From: Candidatus Cryptobacteroides excrementipullorum
GTDB taxonomy: Bacteria; Bacteroidota; Bacteroidia; Bacteroidales; UBA932
Assembly (NCBI GenBank): GCA_017695065.1
Contig: JADILZ010000045.1
Coordinates: forward strand, 1 to 51,196
Direction: 5' to 3'
Length of the DNA: 51,196 nt
This document shows, in pieces, positions 14,921 through 22,754 of this stretch. The notes beneath the pieces were generated by a model. That model did not search any database, was not told the origin of the DNA, and saw only the letters and a list, made by a program, of their open reading frames with translations. Within the stretch, counting starts at the first letter, position 1, and every line of letters begins with the position of its first letter. The position numbers and the translations under genes are program-made.

Positions 14921-17146
14921 ATGATGAAATATGTTTATATAATTGTCTCTCTGGTGCTTGCGGCGGCCCCCGCCATGGCGCAGACTCCGGTGTATCTCGA
15001 TGAGACGAGGCCCGTCGGGGAGCGTATCGAGGATGCCCTGGGCCGTATGACGCTTGAAGAGAAGATAGCGGTGATACATGCCCGTTCCAAATTCAGTTCT
15101 CCCGGTGTCGCCAGGCTCGGGATTCCTGAGATATGGACGACTGACGGGCCTCACGGTATCAGGCCTGAAGTACTGTGGGACGAGTGGGACCAGGCCGGAT
15201 GGACCAACGACTCCTGCGTGGCTTTCCCGGCCCTGACCTGCCTCGCCGCCACATGGGACGAGGAAATGGCTGCCCTTTACGGTAAAAGCCTCGGGGAAGA
15301 GGCCCGCTACAGGAAGAAGGACATGGTGCTCGGTCCCGGTGTCAACATCTACAGGACTCCGCTTAACGGGCGCAATTTCGAATACATGGGAGAGGATCCA
15401 TACCTGTCGGCACGTATGGTGGTGCCATATATCCGTGGCGTCCAGTCAAACGGTGTGGCCACATGCGTAAAGCATTTTGCCCTGAACAACCACGAGACCA
15501 ACAGGCACAACACCAATGTCATCGTGGATGACCGTACCCTTTACGAGATTTACCTGCCGGCCTTCAAGGCTGCTGTCCAGGAAGGCGGCACATGGGCCAT
15601 AATGGGGTCGTACAACCTTTATAAAGACCGCCACTGCTGCCACAATGCACACACCCTGAATGACATCCTGCGCGGTGAATGGGGCTTTGACGGTGTGGTG
15701 GTGTCGGACTGGGGCGGCACACATGACACGGACCAGGCCATACATGACGGTCTGGACATGGAGTTCGGCAGCTGGACTGACGGCCTGAAAGGCGGGTACA
15801 GGAACGCATACGACAGCTACTACCTCGCGTATCCGTATCTCGAAAGGATACGTAGCGGGGAAGTGGGCACGGAGGAGCTTGACGAGAAGGTGCGCCGTGT
15901 GCTAAGGCTGATGTACCGCACTGTCATGGACCGCAACCGCCCGCTGGGGAGCATGTGCTCCGAGGCTCATTATGCTGCAGCCCGGAGGATCGGCGGCGAG
16001 GGCATTGTCCTCCTGAAAAATGATGGCGGCGTGCTCCCTGTGGACATGGACCATGCGCGCAAGATCCTTGTTGTCGGGGAGAACGCGGTCAAGATGATGA
16101 CAGTCGGTGGAGGGAGCTCTTCGCTGAAAGTGCAGAGGGAGATCTCTCCTCTTGAGGGGATACGCGAGCGTGCCGGTGAAGGTGTCAGTGTGGTGTACGA
16201 AAGAGGGTATGTCGGGGATGTGACAGGAGAGTACAACGGCGTCACTACCGGCCAGGACCTGAGTGAAAGCCGTTCTGCGGACCAGCTTATAGCCGATGCC
16301 GTGGAGCAGGCCAGGGATGCTGATTACGTGATTTTTGTCGGAGGCCTGAACAAGAGCGCGCATCAGGACTGCGAGGACTCGGACAGGGTTTCGCTCGGGT
16401 TGCCTTACGGTCAGGACAAGGTGATCGAGGCCCTTGCGGCAGTGAATGACAGGCTTGTGGTGGTCAATATATCCGGGAACGCGGTGTCCATGCCATGGGT
16501 GTCCGATGTCCCTGCCATAGTGCAGGCGTGGTATATCGGCTCCGAGGCGGGACACGCCATAGCGGATGTGCTTTCCGGGGATGTGAACCCTTCAGGGAAA
16601 CTGCCTTTCACTTTCCCTGCACGGCTTGAGGATGTGCCTGCGCATATATTCGGCGAATATACAGGGGTGCCGTCCAGGGATACCGTGGACATAGAGTACA
16701 AGGACGGCATTTACGTGGGGTACCGCTGGACAGACCTGCAGAAGAAGACCAGGCCTCTGTTCGCCTTCGGTCACGGTCTCAGCTATACTACGTTCGAGTA
16801 CGGGGAACCTGTGCTGGACAAGACTCTCATGAGCCGGGACGGGTCTGTGACTGTGAGTGTGGTGGTGACCAATACCGGCACACGTGAAGGCCAGGAGGTT
16901 GTTCAGATGTATGTCGGGGACCGCAAATCATCCCTTCCGCGGCCTCTTAAGGAGCTGAAGGGGTTCGAGAAGATCCGTCTTGCTCCGGGGGAAAGCAGGA
17001 CGGTCTCATTCACTGTCGGGACGGACGACCTTAGCTTCTTTGACCCGGACAGGCATGAATGGGTGGCCGAGCCAGGCAAGTTCGACATATACATCGCAGC
17101 CGCGTCAGACGATGTCAGGGGCAAGGTCACATTTGAACTCGAGTAA
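14921..17146 (+). CDS. GH3 family beta-glucosidase (exported)
   Basis: About 741 residues from ATG 14921 (MMKYVYIIVSLVLAAAPAMAQ, a standard signal peptide without a lipobox, so probably periplasmic). It has the three GH3 parts: the N-terminal TIM barrel with substrate-binding KHFALNNHETNRHN, the nucleophile Asp263 in VVVSDWGG, the alpha/beta sandwich domain (GEGIVLLKNDGGVLPV onward), and a C-terminal fibronectin-III-like domain (EGQEVVQMYVGD...RPLKELKGFEKI). It would cleave gentio-oligosaccharides released by the GH30 enzyme to glucose. The upstream in-frame codons (from 14801) are not counted because they run over the preceding gene and lack a signal peptide. It ends 11 bp before the regulator start. 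Confidence 0.93.
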   Translation: MMKYVYIIVSLVLAAAPAMAQTPVYLDETRPVGERIEDALGRMTLEEKIAVIHARSKFSSPGVARLGIPEIWTTDGPHGIRPEVLWDEWDQAGWTNDSCVAFPALTCLAATWDEEMAALYGKSLGEEARYRKKDMVLGPGVNIYRTPLNGRNFEYMGEDPYLSARMVVPYIRGVQSNGVATCVKHFALNNHETNRHNTNVIVDDRTLYEIYLPAFKAAVQEGGTWAIMGSYNLYKDRHCCHNAHTLNDILRGEWGFDGVVVSDWGGTHDTDQAIHDGLDMEFGSWTDGLKGGYRNAYDSYYLAYPYLERIRSGEVGTEELDEKVRRVLRLMYRTVMDRNRPLGSMCSEAHYAAARRIGGEGIVLLKNDGGVLPVDMDHARKILVVGENAVKMMTVGGGSSSLKVQREISPLEGIRERAGEGVSVVYERGYVGDVTGEYNGVTTGQDLSESRSADQLIADAVEQARDADYVIFVGGLNKSAHQDCEDSDRVSLGLPYGQDKVIEALAAVNDRLVVVNISGNAVSMPWVSDVPAIVQAWYIGSEAGHAIADVLSGDVNPSGKLPFTFPARLEDVPAHIFGEYTGVPSRDTVDIEYKDGIYVGYRWTDLQKKTRPLFAFGHGLSYTTFEYGEPVLDKTLMSRDGSVTVSVVVTNTGTREGQEVVQMYVGDRKSSLPRPLKELKGFEKIRLAPGESRTVSFTVGTDDLSFFDPDRHEWVAEPGKFDIYIAAASDDVRGKVTFELE

Positions 17147-17157
17147 AAGACGTGCCA

Positions 17158-18807
17158 GTGAACTTGTCATCCAAATTGCATACGGTCCTTGCCTTGCTGT
17201 GCTGTCTTTTCATGACTGCCACGGCAAAAGGCAGGGACTATTCTGATGAACTCAGGCGTCTTGATGCCGTCCTGGCGCAGAAGTCCATATATGACCAGTA
17301 CCTGCTTGACAGGATCGGCATGCTGAAAAGCATGCTTGAAGGGCAGGACAGCCCGTACCGCACTTATGACATATGCCGGCGTATCGCCTGGGAGTTCAGG
17401 TCTTACAGTGTGGATTCGACCCTGGCCTATCTGGCCAGATGCAGGGAGATTGCTTCCGCGACAGGCGACCGTGCCAGATTGCTGGAGACGGAGATAGCCA
17501 CGGCTGAGGAATACACCATAGCCGGCTACCATCTTGAAGCCCAAAGCATTTTGCTCAGCATAGACGGGGAGGAGGTCCCGTCATCCATACGGCATGCATA
17601 CACCGCCGCAATGCACAGTCTGGCAGGAGAGCTTCTGGCCTATGCCACCGACCCGGTGATAATCAGGGAACAGGACAGTCTGAGGACATTCTACCGGGAC
17701 CAGCTCCTGCGGATGGTCCAGCCTGACACTTTCGAGTGGTGCATGCTGAAGATGGAGGAAAGCCTCCAGTATGGCCAGCATGAGGATGCGCTTGGATACG
17801 CATCTGACCTGGTCAGCCTTTCGGAAGAAGGAAGCCATGAGTACGCCGTGGCCTGCTATCATTACCAGGACTGTCTCGGGAAGGATATGGAGGAGGAAAA
17901 GCTGATATGGCTCATCAGGTCAGCCTGTACGGATGTGATGTGCGCCACGAAGGACTATGCCTCGCTGAATTTCCTGGCCCAGGACCTTTTCTCGATGGGA
18001 GACATAGACCGGGCTTTCTCTTACACGGCGGACCATTGTATGCCTGATGCCATATCCTTCGGAGGCAAGCTCAGACCATGGCAGATCGCGAATTTCTTCC
18101 CGGAGATAGGCAAGGCATACCAGGAGAAGAACACCAGCTGGCGGCACACCATGTACATGATGTTCTCTGCCATGGTCGTCCTCCTTCTGTTCCTGGCCAT
18201 GACCATTGTTTTCATCTACAAGAGACAGAGGGTGCTTGTCAGCACGAGACAGGCTCTCCAGTCTTCGTACAGGGAAATCGAGAACCAGAACGCGGACCTT
18301 CTGGAGGCCAACAGGAAGCTGTCCGACCTCAATTCAAAGATTCTGGAATCCGACAAGATCAAGCAGGAATACATAACCCTGTTTCTCAGCATCCTTTCTG
18401 AGAACATAAACACTACAAGGCAGTACAAGAACCACGTCCTGAAATACATCCGCATGGGCAACTCGAAGGAGCTTGTCTCCGAGATAGAGGCACTTCCCCC
18501 TATCGACAATGATATCAACGAATTCAACAAGATGTTTGACAGGACGTTCCTGAACCTTTATCCTGATTTTGTGGACAAGTTCAACACCCTGCTTTCGGAC
18601 GGGGAGGCCATTGTGACCAGAAGCGGGGATTCCCTGACTCCTGAACTCAGGGTGTTCGCGCTTATCAAACTCGGGATCACCGATTCCAGCAAGATAGCCT
18701 CGCTTCTGCATTATTCTTCCAATACCATATATAATTACAGGGCCAAGATCAAGAACAAGGCGAAAGGAGACCGCTCCCGCTTCGAGGAGGAGGTCAGGAT
18801 GATTTAG
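17158..18807 (+). CDS. DUF6377-type membrane-anchored regulator of the PUL
   Basis: About 549 residues from GTG 17158 (another GTG lies at 17152). It has a signal peptide (LHTVLALLCCLFMTATAKG), a helical TPR-like periplasmic domain (about 25-325), one membrane helix (about 333-355, YMMFSAMVVLLLFLAMTIVF), a coiled-coil (about 360-400), and a cytoplasmic C-terminus with a LuxR-like helix-turn-helix (LRVFALIKLGITDSSKIASL then HYSSNTIYNYRAKIKNKA). This architecture is that of Bacteroidetes DUF6377 putative transcriptional regulators. Linking a periplasmic sensor to a DNA-binding domain in one chain, it plays the part normally taken by a SusR or hybrid two-component regulator. It directly follows the GH3 gene (11 bp) and is the best candidate to control this PUL. 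Confidence 0.85.
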   Translation: MNLSSKLHTVLALLCCLFMTATAKGRDYSDELRRLDAVLAQKSIYDQYLLDRIGMLKSMLEGQDSPYRTYDICRRIAWEFRSYSVDSTLAYLARCREIASATGDRARLLETEIATAEEYTIAGYHLEAQSILLSIDGEEVPSSIRHAYTAAMHSLAGELLAYATDPVIIREQDSLRTFYRDQLLRMVQPDTFEWCMLKMEESLQYGQHEDALGYASDLVSLSEEGSHEYAVACYHYQDCLGKDMEEEKLIWLIRSACTDVMCATKDYASLNFLAQDLFSMGDIDRAFSYTADHCMPDAISFGGKLRPWQIANFFPEIGKAYQEKNTSWRHTMYMMFSAMVVLLLFLAMTIVFIYKRQRVLVSTRQALQSSYREIENQNADLLEANRKLSDLNSKILESDKIKQEYITLFLSILSENINTTRQYKNHVLKYIRMGNSKELVSEIEALPPIDNDINEFNKMFDRTFLNLYPDFVDKFNTLLSDGEAIVTRSGDSLTPELRVFALIKLGITDSSKIASLLHYSSNTIYNYRAKIKNKAKGDRSRFEEEVRMI

Positions 18808-18993
18808 AAGCTGTTTGATTTTTTTCAAAAATTCTTTTATGGTTTTTCCAGGTGTTTTTTATGGTTTTTGTTAAAAGGAAGGCAGCGTTTCCTGACAGGT
18901 AAAGCCCGGTAAATCAGAACAGAAAGCTCCCCGAAAGTAATTTTTAATGATTTCAAGACGGTTTGTTGGGTGCGGTTATTTGGAATAAATTAC

Positions 18994-19001
18994 TATCTTT
19001 G
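18994..19001 (+). promoter_or_regulatory. Predicted -7 box before the first sugar permease
   Basis: TATCTTTG matches TAnnTTTG, 50 bp before the start codon at 19052. Several TTG triplets lie upstream (18966-18968, 18980-18982) but at non-ideal spacing. The rest of the 244-bp gap is T-rich with a repeated TTTTATGGTTTTT (about 18836-18876) and no gene. Confidence 0.5.
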
Positions 19002-19051
19002 TTCGATTTTTGACAATGACCATAATAATTATTAACATAAATCATTAGAAA

Positions 19052-20332
19052 ATGGCTAAAAAAAACAGCAATGTCCTGGCCATCGCGATAATGTTCTTCC
19101 TCTTCGCGATGATTTCTTTTGTCACAGGACTCCAGAACCCTATGGGTGTCATAGTCAAGTCACAGTTCGGTGCAACGAACGCAATGTCCCAGCTCGGCAA
19201 CCTGGCAAACTTCATAGCATACGCATTCATGGGGCTTCCTGCCGGCTTTATCCTCAAGAAATACGGTTATAAGGTGACTTCCCTCGCGGCTGTTGCCGTA
19301 GGCTTCATCGGGGTGGGCATATCGTTCCTTTCCGGAGTCTCAGAGAGCTTTGCGGTCTATCTTATCGGCGCTTTCGTCTCAGGATTCTCCATGTGCATGC
19401 TCAACACTGTTGTCAACCCGATGCTCAACACCCTGGGCGGCGGCGGAAACAAGGGTAACCAGCTCATCCAGTTCGGCGGCTCCCTCAATTCACTTGCAGC
19501 CACCATCTGCCCTGTACTGGTGGGCTACCTCATCGGAGAGGTGACTTCCCAGACAGCTATCAGCGATGCCAACCCTGCCCTTTTCATAGCGATGGGTATC
19601 TTCGCACTCGCATTCATAATCATAGTGTTCTCCAAGATTCCGGAGCCTGAGCTCGAGGCAGCCAGGGCTTCCAAGGAGAAGAGCGAGGGCACGATGGCCA
19701 GCATTCAGGGCGCCCTTTCACACAAGAATCTCGTTTTCGGAGTCATAGCCATTTTCCTTTATGTGGGTATAGAAGTCGGGATACCGAATATAGCGAACCT
19801 TTACATGACATCATCTGAAATAGGCATGTCAGCCGGTGTGGCAGGTACCGTGGTAGGTATGTACTGGCTCCTGATGCTCTGCGGACGTCTTATCGGAGGC
19901 GCTGTCGGAGGAAAGGTCTCCAGCAAGGCCATGATGACGGTGGTAAGTTCACTTGCCATGATTTTCATCCTTATAGGCATGTTCCTGCCGGATACTCTGG
20001 TCAAGTTCCCTGCTATCAGCTCTGACCTTTCGTTCAGCCTTGTTGACATCCCTCTGGGAGTGGTCTTCTTTGTGCTCTGCGGACTTTGCACATCAGTGAT
20101 GTGGGGCTCGATATTCAACCTCGCGGTAGAGGGACTCGGGAAATACACTTCCATCGCATCCGGACTTTTCATGGTGATGGTATGCGGCGGCGGCATCCTG
20201 CCTCTTATCCAGGGTGCAGTGGCAGACGGGTTCGGATATATCGACAGCTACTGGGTACTTGTAGTGGCTCTTGCTTATCTCCTCCTTTTCGCCCTCTTCC
20301 TTTCAAAACCGTCCGGAAAGGCAGCGAAATAG
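19052..20332 (+). CDS. FucP/GluP-type MFS sugar permease (paralogue 1)
   Basis: A 426-residue major facilitator with about twelve hydrophobic helices, of the fucose/glucose/galactose:H+ symporter type. Family-typical stretches are FVTGLQNPMGVIVKSQFG near the N-terminus, FMGLPAGFILKKYGYK, and VMWGSIFNLAVEGLGKYTS in helix 10-11. It starts at ATG 19052 after an A+T-rich leader. The ROK kinase gene follows 47 bp downstream, and a second permease of the same family comes after that, suggesting glucose (or a related hexose) import and phosphorylation. In context it would take up monosaccharide released in the periplasm by the GH3 enzyme. The exact sugar is inference. Confidence 0.9.
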   Translation: MAKKNSNVLAIAIMFFLFAMISFVTGLQNPMGVIVKSQFGATNAMSQLGNLANFIAYAFMGLPAGFILKKYGYKVTSLAAVAVGFIGVGISFLSGVSESFAVYLIGAFVSGFSMCMLNTVVNPMLNTLGGGGNKGNQLIQFGGSLNSLAATICPVLVGYLIGEVTSQTAISDANPALFIAMGIFALAFIIIVFSKIPEPELEAARASKEKSEGTMASIQGALSHKNLVFGVIAIFLYVGIEVGIPNIANLYMTSSEIGMSAGVAGTVVGMYWLLMLCGRLIGGAVGGKVSSKAMMTVVSSLAMIFILIGMFLPDTLVKFPAISSDLSFSLVDIPLGVVFFVLCGLCTSVMWGSIFNLAVEGLGKYTSIASGLFMVMVCGGGILPLIQGAVADGFGYIDSYWVLVVALAYLLLFALFLSKPSGKAAK

Positions 20333-20379
20333 TGTGCCCGGTCTTTTAGGAAAGAACAGATTGTCAAAATGTCAAGATA

Positions 20380-21348
20380 ATGAATACAGTAGAAAAACCT
20401 TATGTCGTAGGTATCGACATCGGAGGACAGACCACCAAGATGGGGATTGTGGACACAAGGGGCCAGGTACTGGCCCAGACAGTAATCCGCACGGATACCT
20501 ATGATGATGTCAATCTTTATATAGACGAGCTTGCAGCCGCCCTGGACAAGATCATCACCGAGTCGGATTCCGAAGGGAAGATCAGAGGCATAGGTGTCGG
20601 CGCTCCGAATGCCAACTATTATACAGGCAATATCGAGTGCGCGGTGAACATCGTATGGGGAGGCAACAGGACCATCGAGTTTGCACGCCTGCTGTCGCAG
20701 AAGACCAACGGGCTTCCTGTCGCTCTCACCAACGATGCCAATGCCGCCGCTGTCGGAGAGATGACCTACGGGGCTGCCAGAGGCATGAAGAACTTTATAA
20801 TGATCACCCTCGGGACCGGAGTCGGAAGCGGCATAGTCATCAACGGCGAGGTGGTGTATGGCCATGACGGCTTTGCCGGAGAACTCGGCCACACATGTGC
20901 CGTAAGGAACAACGGCCGTCTGTGCAACTGCGGGAAGACAGGATGTCTCGAAACCTATACATCTGCCACAGGCGTGGCCCGCACTGCCCGTGAATGGCTG
21001 GAAATGAGCGATGAGCCGTCCTCTCTGCGCAGCCTGGACAACATCACTTCAAAAGATGTTTACGATGCTGCCAAGGATGGTGACAGGCTTGCTCTCAAGA
21101 TTTTCGAGTTCACAGGAAAGATCCTCGGACAGTCCTTCGCGGACTTTGTGGCCTTCAGCGCCCCTGAGGCGATTGTGCTTTTCGGAGGCCTTGCCAGGGC
21201 GAAAGAGTATCTCTACCAGCCTATAATGGACTCAATGAACGCCAACCTTCTCCCTCTGTGGAAAAACAAGATAAAGATAGTCTTCTCCCAGCTGAAGGAG
21301 TCCGATGCGGCCATCCTCGGTGCTTCCGCCCTTGCATGGGAGCTTTAG
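20380..21348 (+). CDS. ROK family sugar kinase (glucokinase-like)
   Basis: A 322-residue cytoplasmic kinase. It has the N-terminal phosphate-binding DIGGQTTKMGIVD, the sugar-binding/catalytic NDANAAAVGEM segment, GTGVGSGIVINGEVVYG, the ExGH motif in GELGHT, and the ROK zinc cluster CNCGKTGCLET. The length is normal. It probably converts glucose to glucose-6-phosphate using ATP. Sitting between two FucP-type permeases, it completes an import-and-activate cassette. Fructokinase or N-acetylglucosamine kinase activity cannot be excluded from sequence alone. Confidence 0.88.
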   Translation: MNTVEKPYVVGIDIGGQTTKMGIVDTRGQVLAQTVIRTDTYDDVNLYIDELAAALDKIITESDSEGKIRGIGVGAPNANYYTGNIECAVNIVWGGNRTIEFARLLSQKTNGLPVALTNDANAAAVGEMTYGAARGMKNFIMITLGTGVGSGIVINGEVVYGHDGFAGELGHTCAVRNNGRLCNCGKTGCLETYTSATGVARTAREWLEMSDEPSSLRSLDNITSKDVYDAAKDGDRLALKIFEFTGKILGQSFADFVAFSAPEAIVLFGGLARAKEYLYQPIMDSMNANLLPLWKNKIKIVFSQLKESDAAILGASALAWEL

Positions 21349-21367
21349 GAGGATGAGGGTCTGCCGG

Positions 21368-21392
21368 CCCGGGATGACTGCATGCAGTCCCG
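21368..21392. repeat. Palindrome downstream of the ROK kinase gene
   Basis: GACTGCATGCAGTC (21375-21388) is a perfect 14-bp palindrome, flanked by CCGG on both sides. It lies 20 bp after the kinase stop and upstream of the terminator. It may form a cruciform or RNA hairpin that protects the transcript end. Confidence 0.5.
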
Positions 21393-21412
21393 GAGGCTGT
21401 CCCGGAATGAGT

Positions 21413-21454
21413 AAAAAATCCTGTCAAGGCGTTATGCTTTGACAGGATTTTTTT
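21413..21454. terminator. Rho-independent terminator after the ROK kinase gene
   Basis: Strong stem: AAAAAATCCTGTCAA (21413-21427) pairs with TTGACAGGATTTTTT (21439-21453) around an 11-nt loop, and the stem ends in a T-run on the plus strand. The A-run on the other arm would also let it work on the minus strand. It separates the kinase from the second permease, which has its own -7 box just after. Confidence 0.88.
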
Positions 21455-21455
21455 A

Positions 21456-21463
21456 TACCTTTG
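21456..21463 (+). promoter_or_regulatory. Predicted -7 box before the second sugar permease
   Basis: TACCTTTG matches TAnnTTTG, 40 bp before the start at 21504 and directly after the terminator T-run. TTTG at 21438-21441 lies inside the terminator stem at a spacing (14 nt) shorter than usual. Confidence 0.45.
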
Positions 21464-21503
21464 AAGATTAACGTCGTATCTTATTATAAACTTAAACTGT
21501 AAC

Positions 21504-22754
21504 ATGATGGGAAGAAGAAAATATATTCCTGCGATTGTTATCATGTTCATCCTTTTTTTCATGATAGCATTCGTCACAGGCCTTCAGAATCCGCTCGGGG
21601 TGATAGTCAAATTCCAGTTCGGGCTTAGCAACGGCGGGTCGCAGCTCGGCAACTTCGTCAACTTCATGGCATACGCCCTCATGGGTCTGCCGGCGGGTTA
21701 TTTCCTCAGGAAATACGGATACAAGGTGTCTTCCCTCATTGCCACGGGGATAGGATTCACAGGCATAGGTATCCTCTATATTTCCGGATTGGCTGCAAAT
21801 TTCTGGATATACCTTCTCGGGGCATTTGTGGCCGGCTTTGCAATGTGCATGCTCAATGCAGTGGTGAACCCGATGCTCAACTCTATCGGAGGCGGCGGCA
21901 ACAGAGGTAACCAGCTCATCCAGATAGGCGGTGCATTCAACTCTCTGGCAGCCACGGTGATCCCGTTTGTCGTCGGGGCGCTGATGGGACAGCATGCAAG
22001 CCATACGATAAAGGATGCGGACCCTGTATTCCTGGCCATTATGGCCATCTTCCTCATATCTTTCGTGATAATCTTCTTCACGAAGATTCCGGAACCTGAG
22101 CGCGACACTGCCGAACGCCCGCGCCTTATCCCGCTCAGGGGCACTACCAGCTATCTTTCTTTCAGGCATTTCAAGCTTGGCGCAGTGGCAGTGTTCCTCT
22201 ATGTCGGGGTCGAGATAAGCATAGCCAATTCCGCGAACATATACCTTATCCATGACATGGGCATCCATCCGCTCACTGCGGGGATCATAGTCAGCGCGTA
22301 CTGGCTGTGCATGTTCATCGGCCGTGCAATAGGAGGGTATTACGGAGCGAGGTTCGCAAGCCGGGACATGCTCTCATTTGCGGCTTTCGGAGCTATGGCC
22401 CTGATACTCATGACTATATTTACTCCGTCCAAGATAGAGTTCGTGTTCGGACGCTACGGTACTGACATTCCTGTAAACGTGCTCTTCCTGATATTGTGCG
22501 GACTTTTCACTTCCGTGATGTGGGGCTCCATCTTCAACCTTGCCGTTGACGGACTCGGGAAATACACCATGGAGGCATCCGGATTCTTCATGCTCATGGT
22601 CTGCGGCGGAGGTGTGATTCCAATACTGCAGGGACTTCTCGCCGACTGGCTCGGGTTCCTCAACTCATTGTGGCTCATATTCCTGTGTCTTGCCTATATC
22701 CTCTATTACGCATCTGCAGGATACAAGAACGTGAACCGGAGCATCCCTGTCTAA
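21504..22754 (+). CDS. FucP/GluP-type MFS sugar permease (paralogue 2)
   Basis: A 416-residue twelve-helix permease clearly paralogous to the one at 19052. Matching stretches include FVTGLQNPLGVIVKFQFG, LMGLPAGYFLRKYGYKV, MCMLNAVVNPMLNSIGGGGN and VMWGSIFNLAVDGLGKYTM. It probably arose by local duplication around the ROK kinase gene and has its own promoter, so the two copies may differ in sugar preference or regulation. Its stop codon overlaps the stop codon of the convergent dacB-like gene by three bases (22751-22754). Confidence 0.9.
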   Translation: MMGRRKYIPAIVIMFILFFMIAFVTGLQNPLGVIVKFQFGLSNGGSQLGNFVNFMAYALMGLPAGYFLRKYGYKVSSLIATGIGFTGIGILYISGLAANFWIYLLGAFVAGFAMCMLNAVVNPMLNSIGGGGNRGNQLIQIGGAFNSLAATVIPFVVGALMGQHASHTIKDADPVFLAIMAIFLISFVIIFFTKIPEPERDTAERPRLIPLRGTTSYLSFRHFKLGAVAVFLYVGVEISIANSANIYLIHDMGIHPLTAGIIVSAYWLCMFIGRAIGGYYGARFASRDMLSFAAFGAMALILMTIFTPSKIEFVFGRYGTDIPVNVLFLILCGLFTSVMWGSIFNLAVDGLGKYTMEASGFFMLMVCGGGVIPILQGLLADWLGFLNSLWLIFLCLAYILYYASAGYKNVNRSIPV

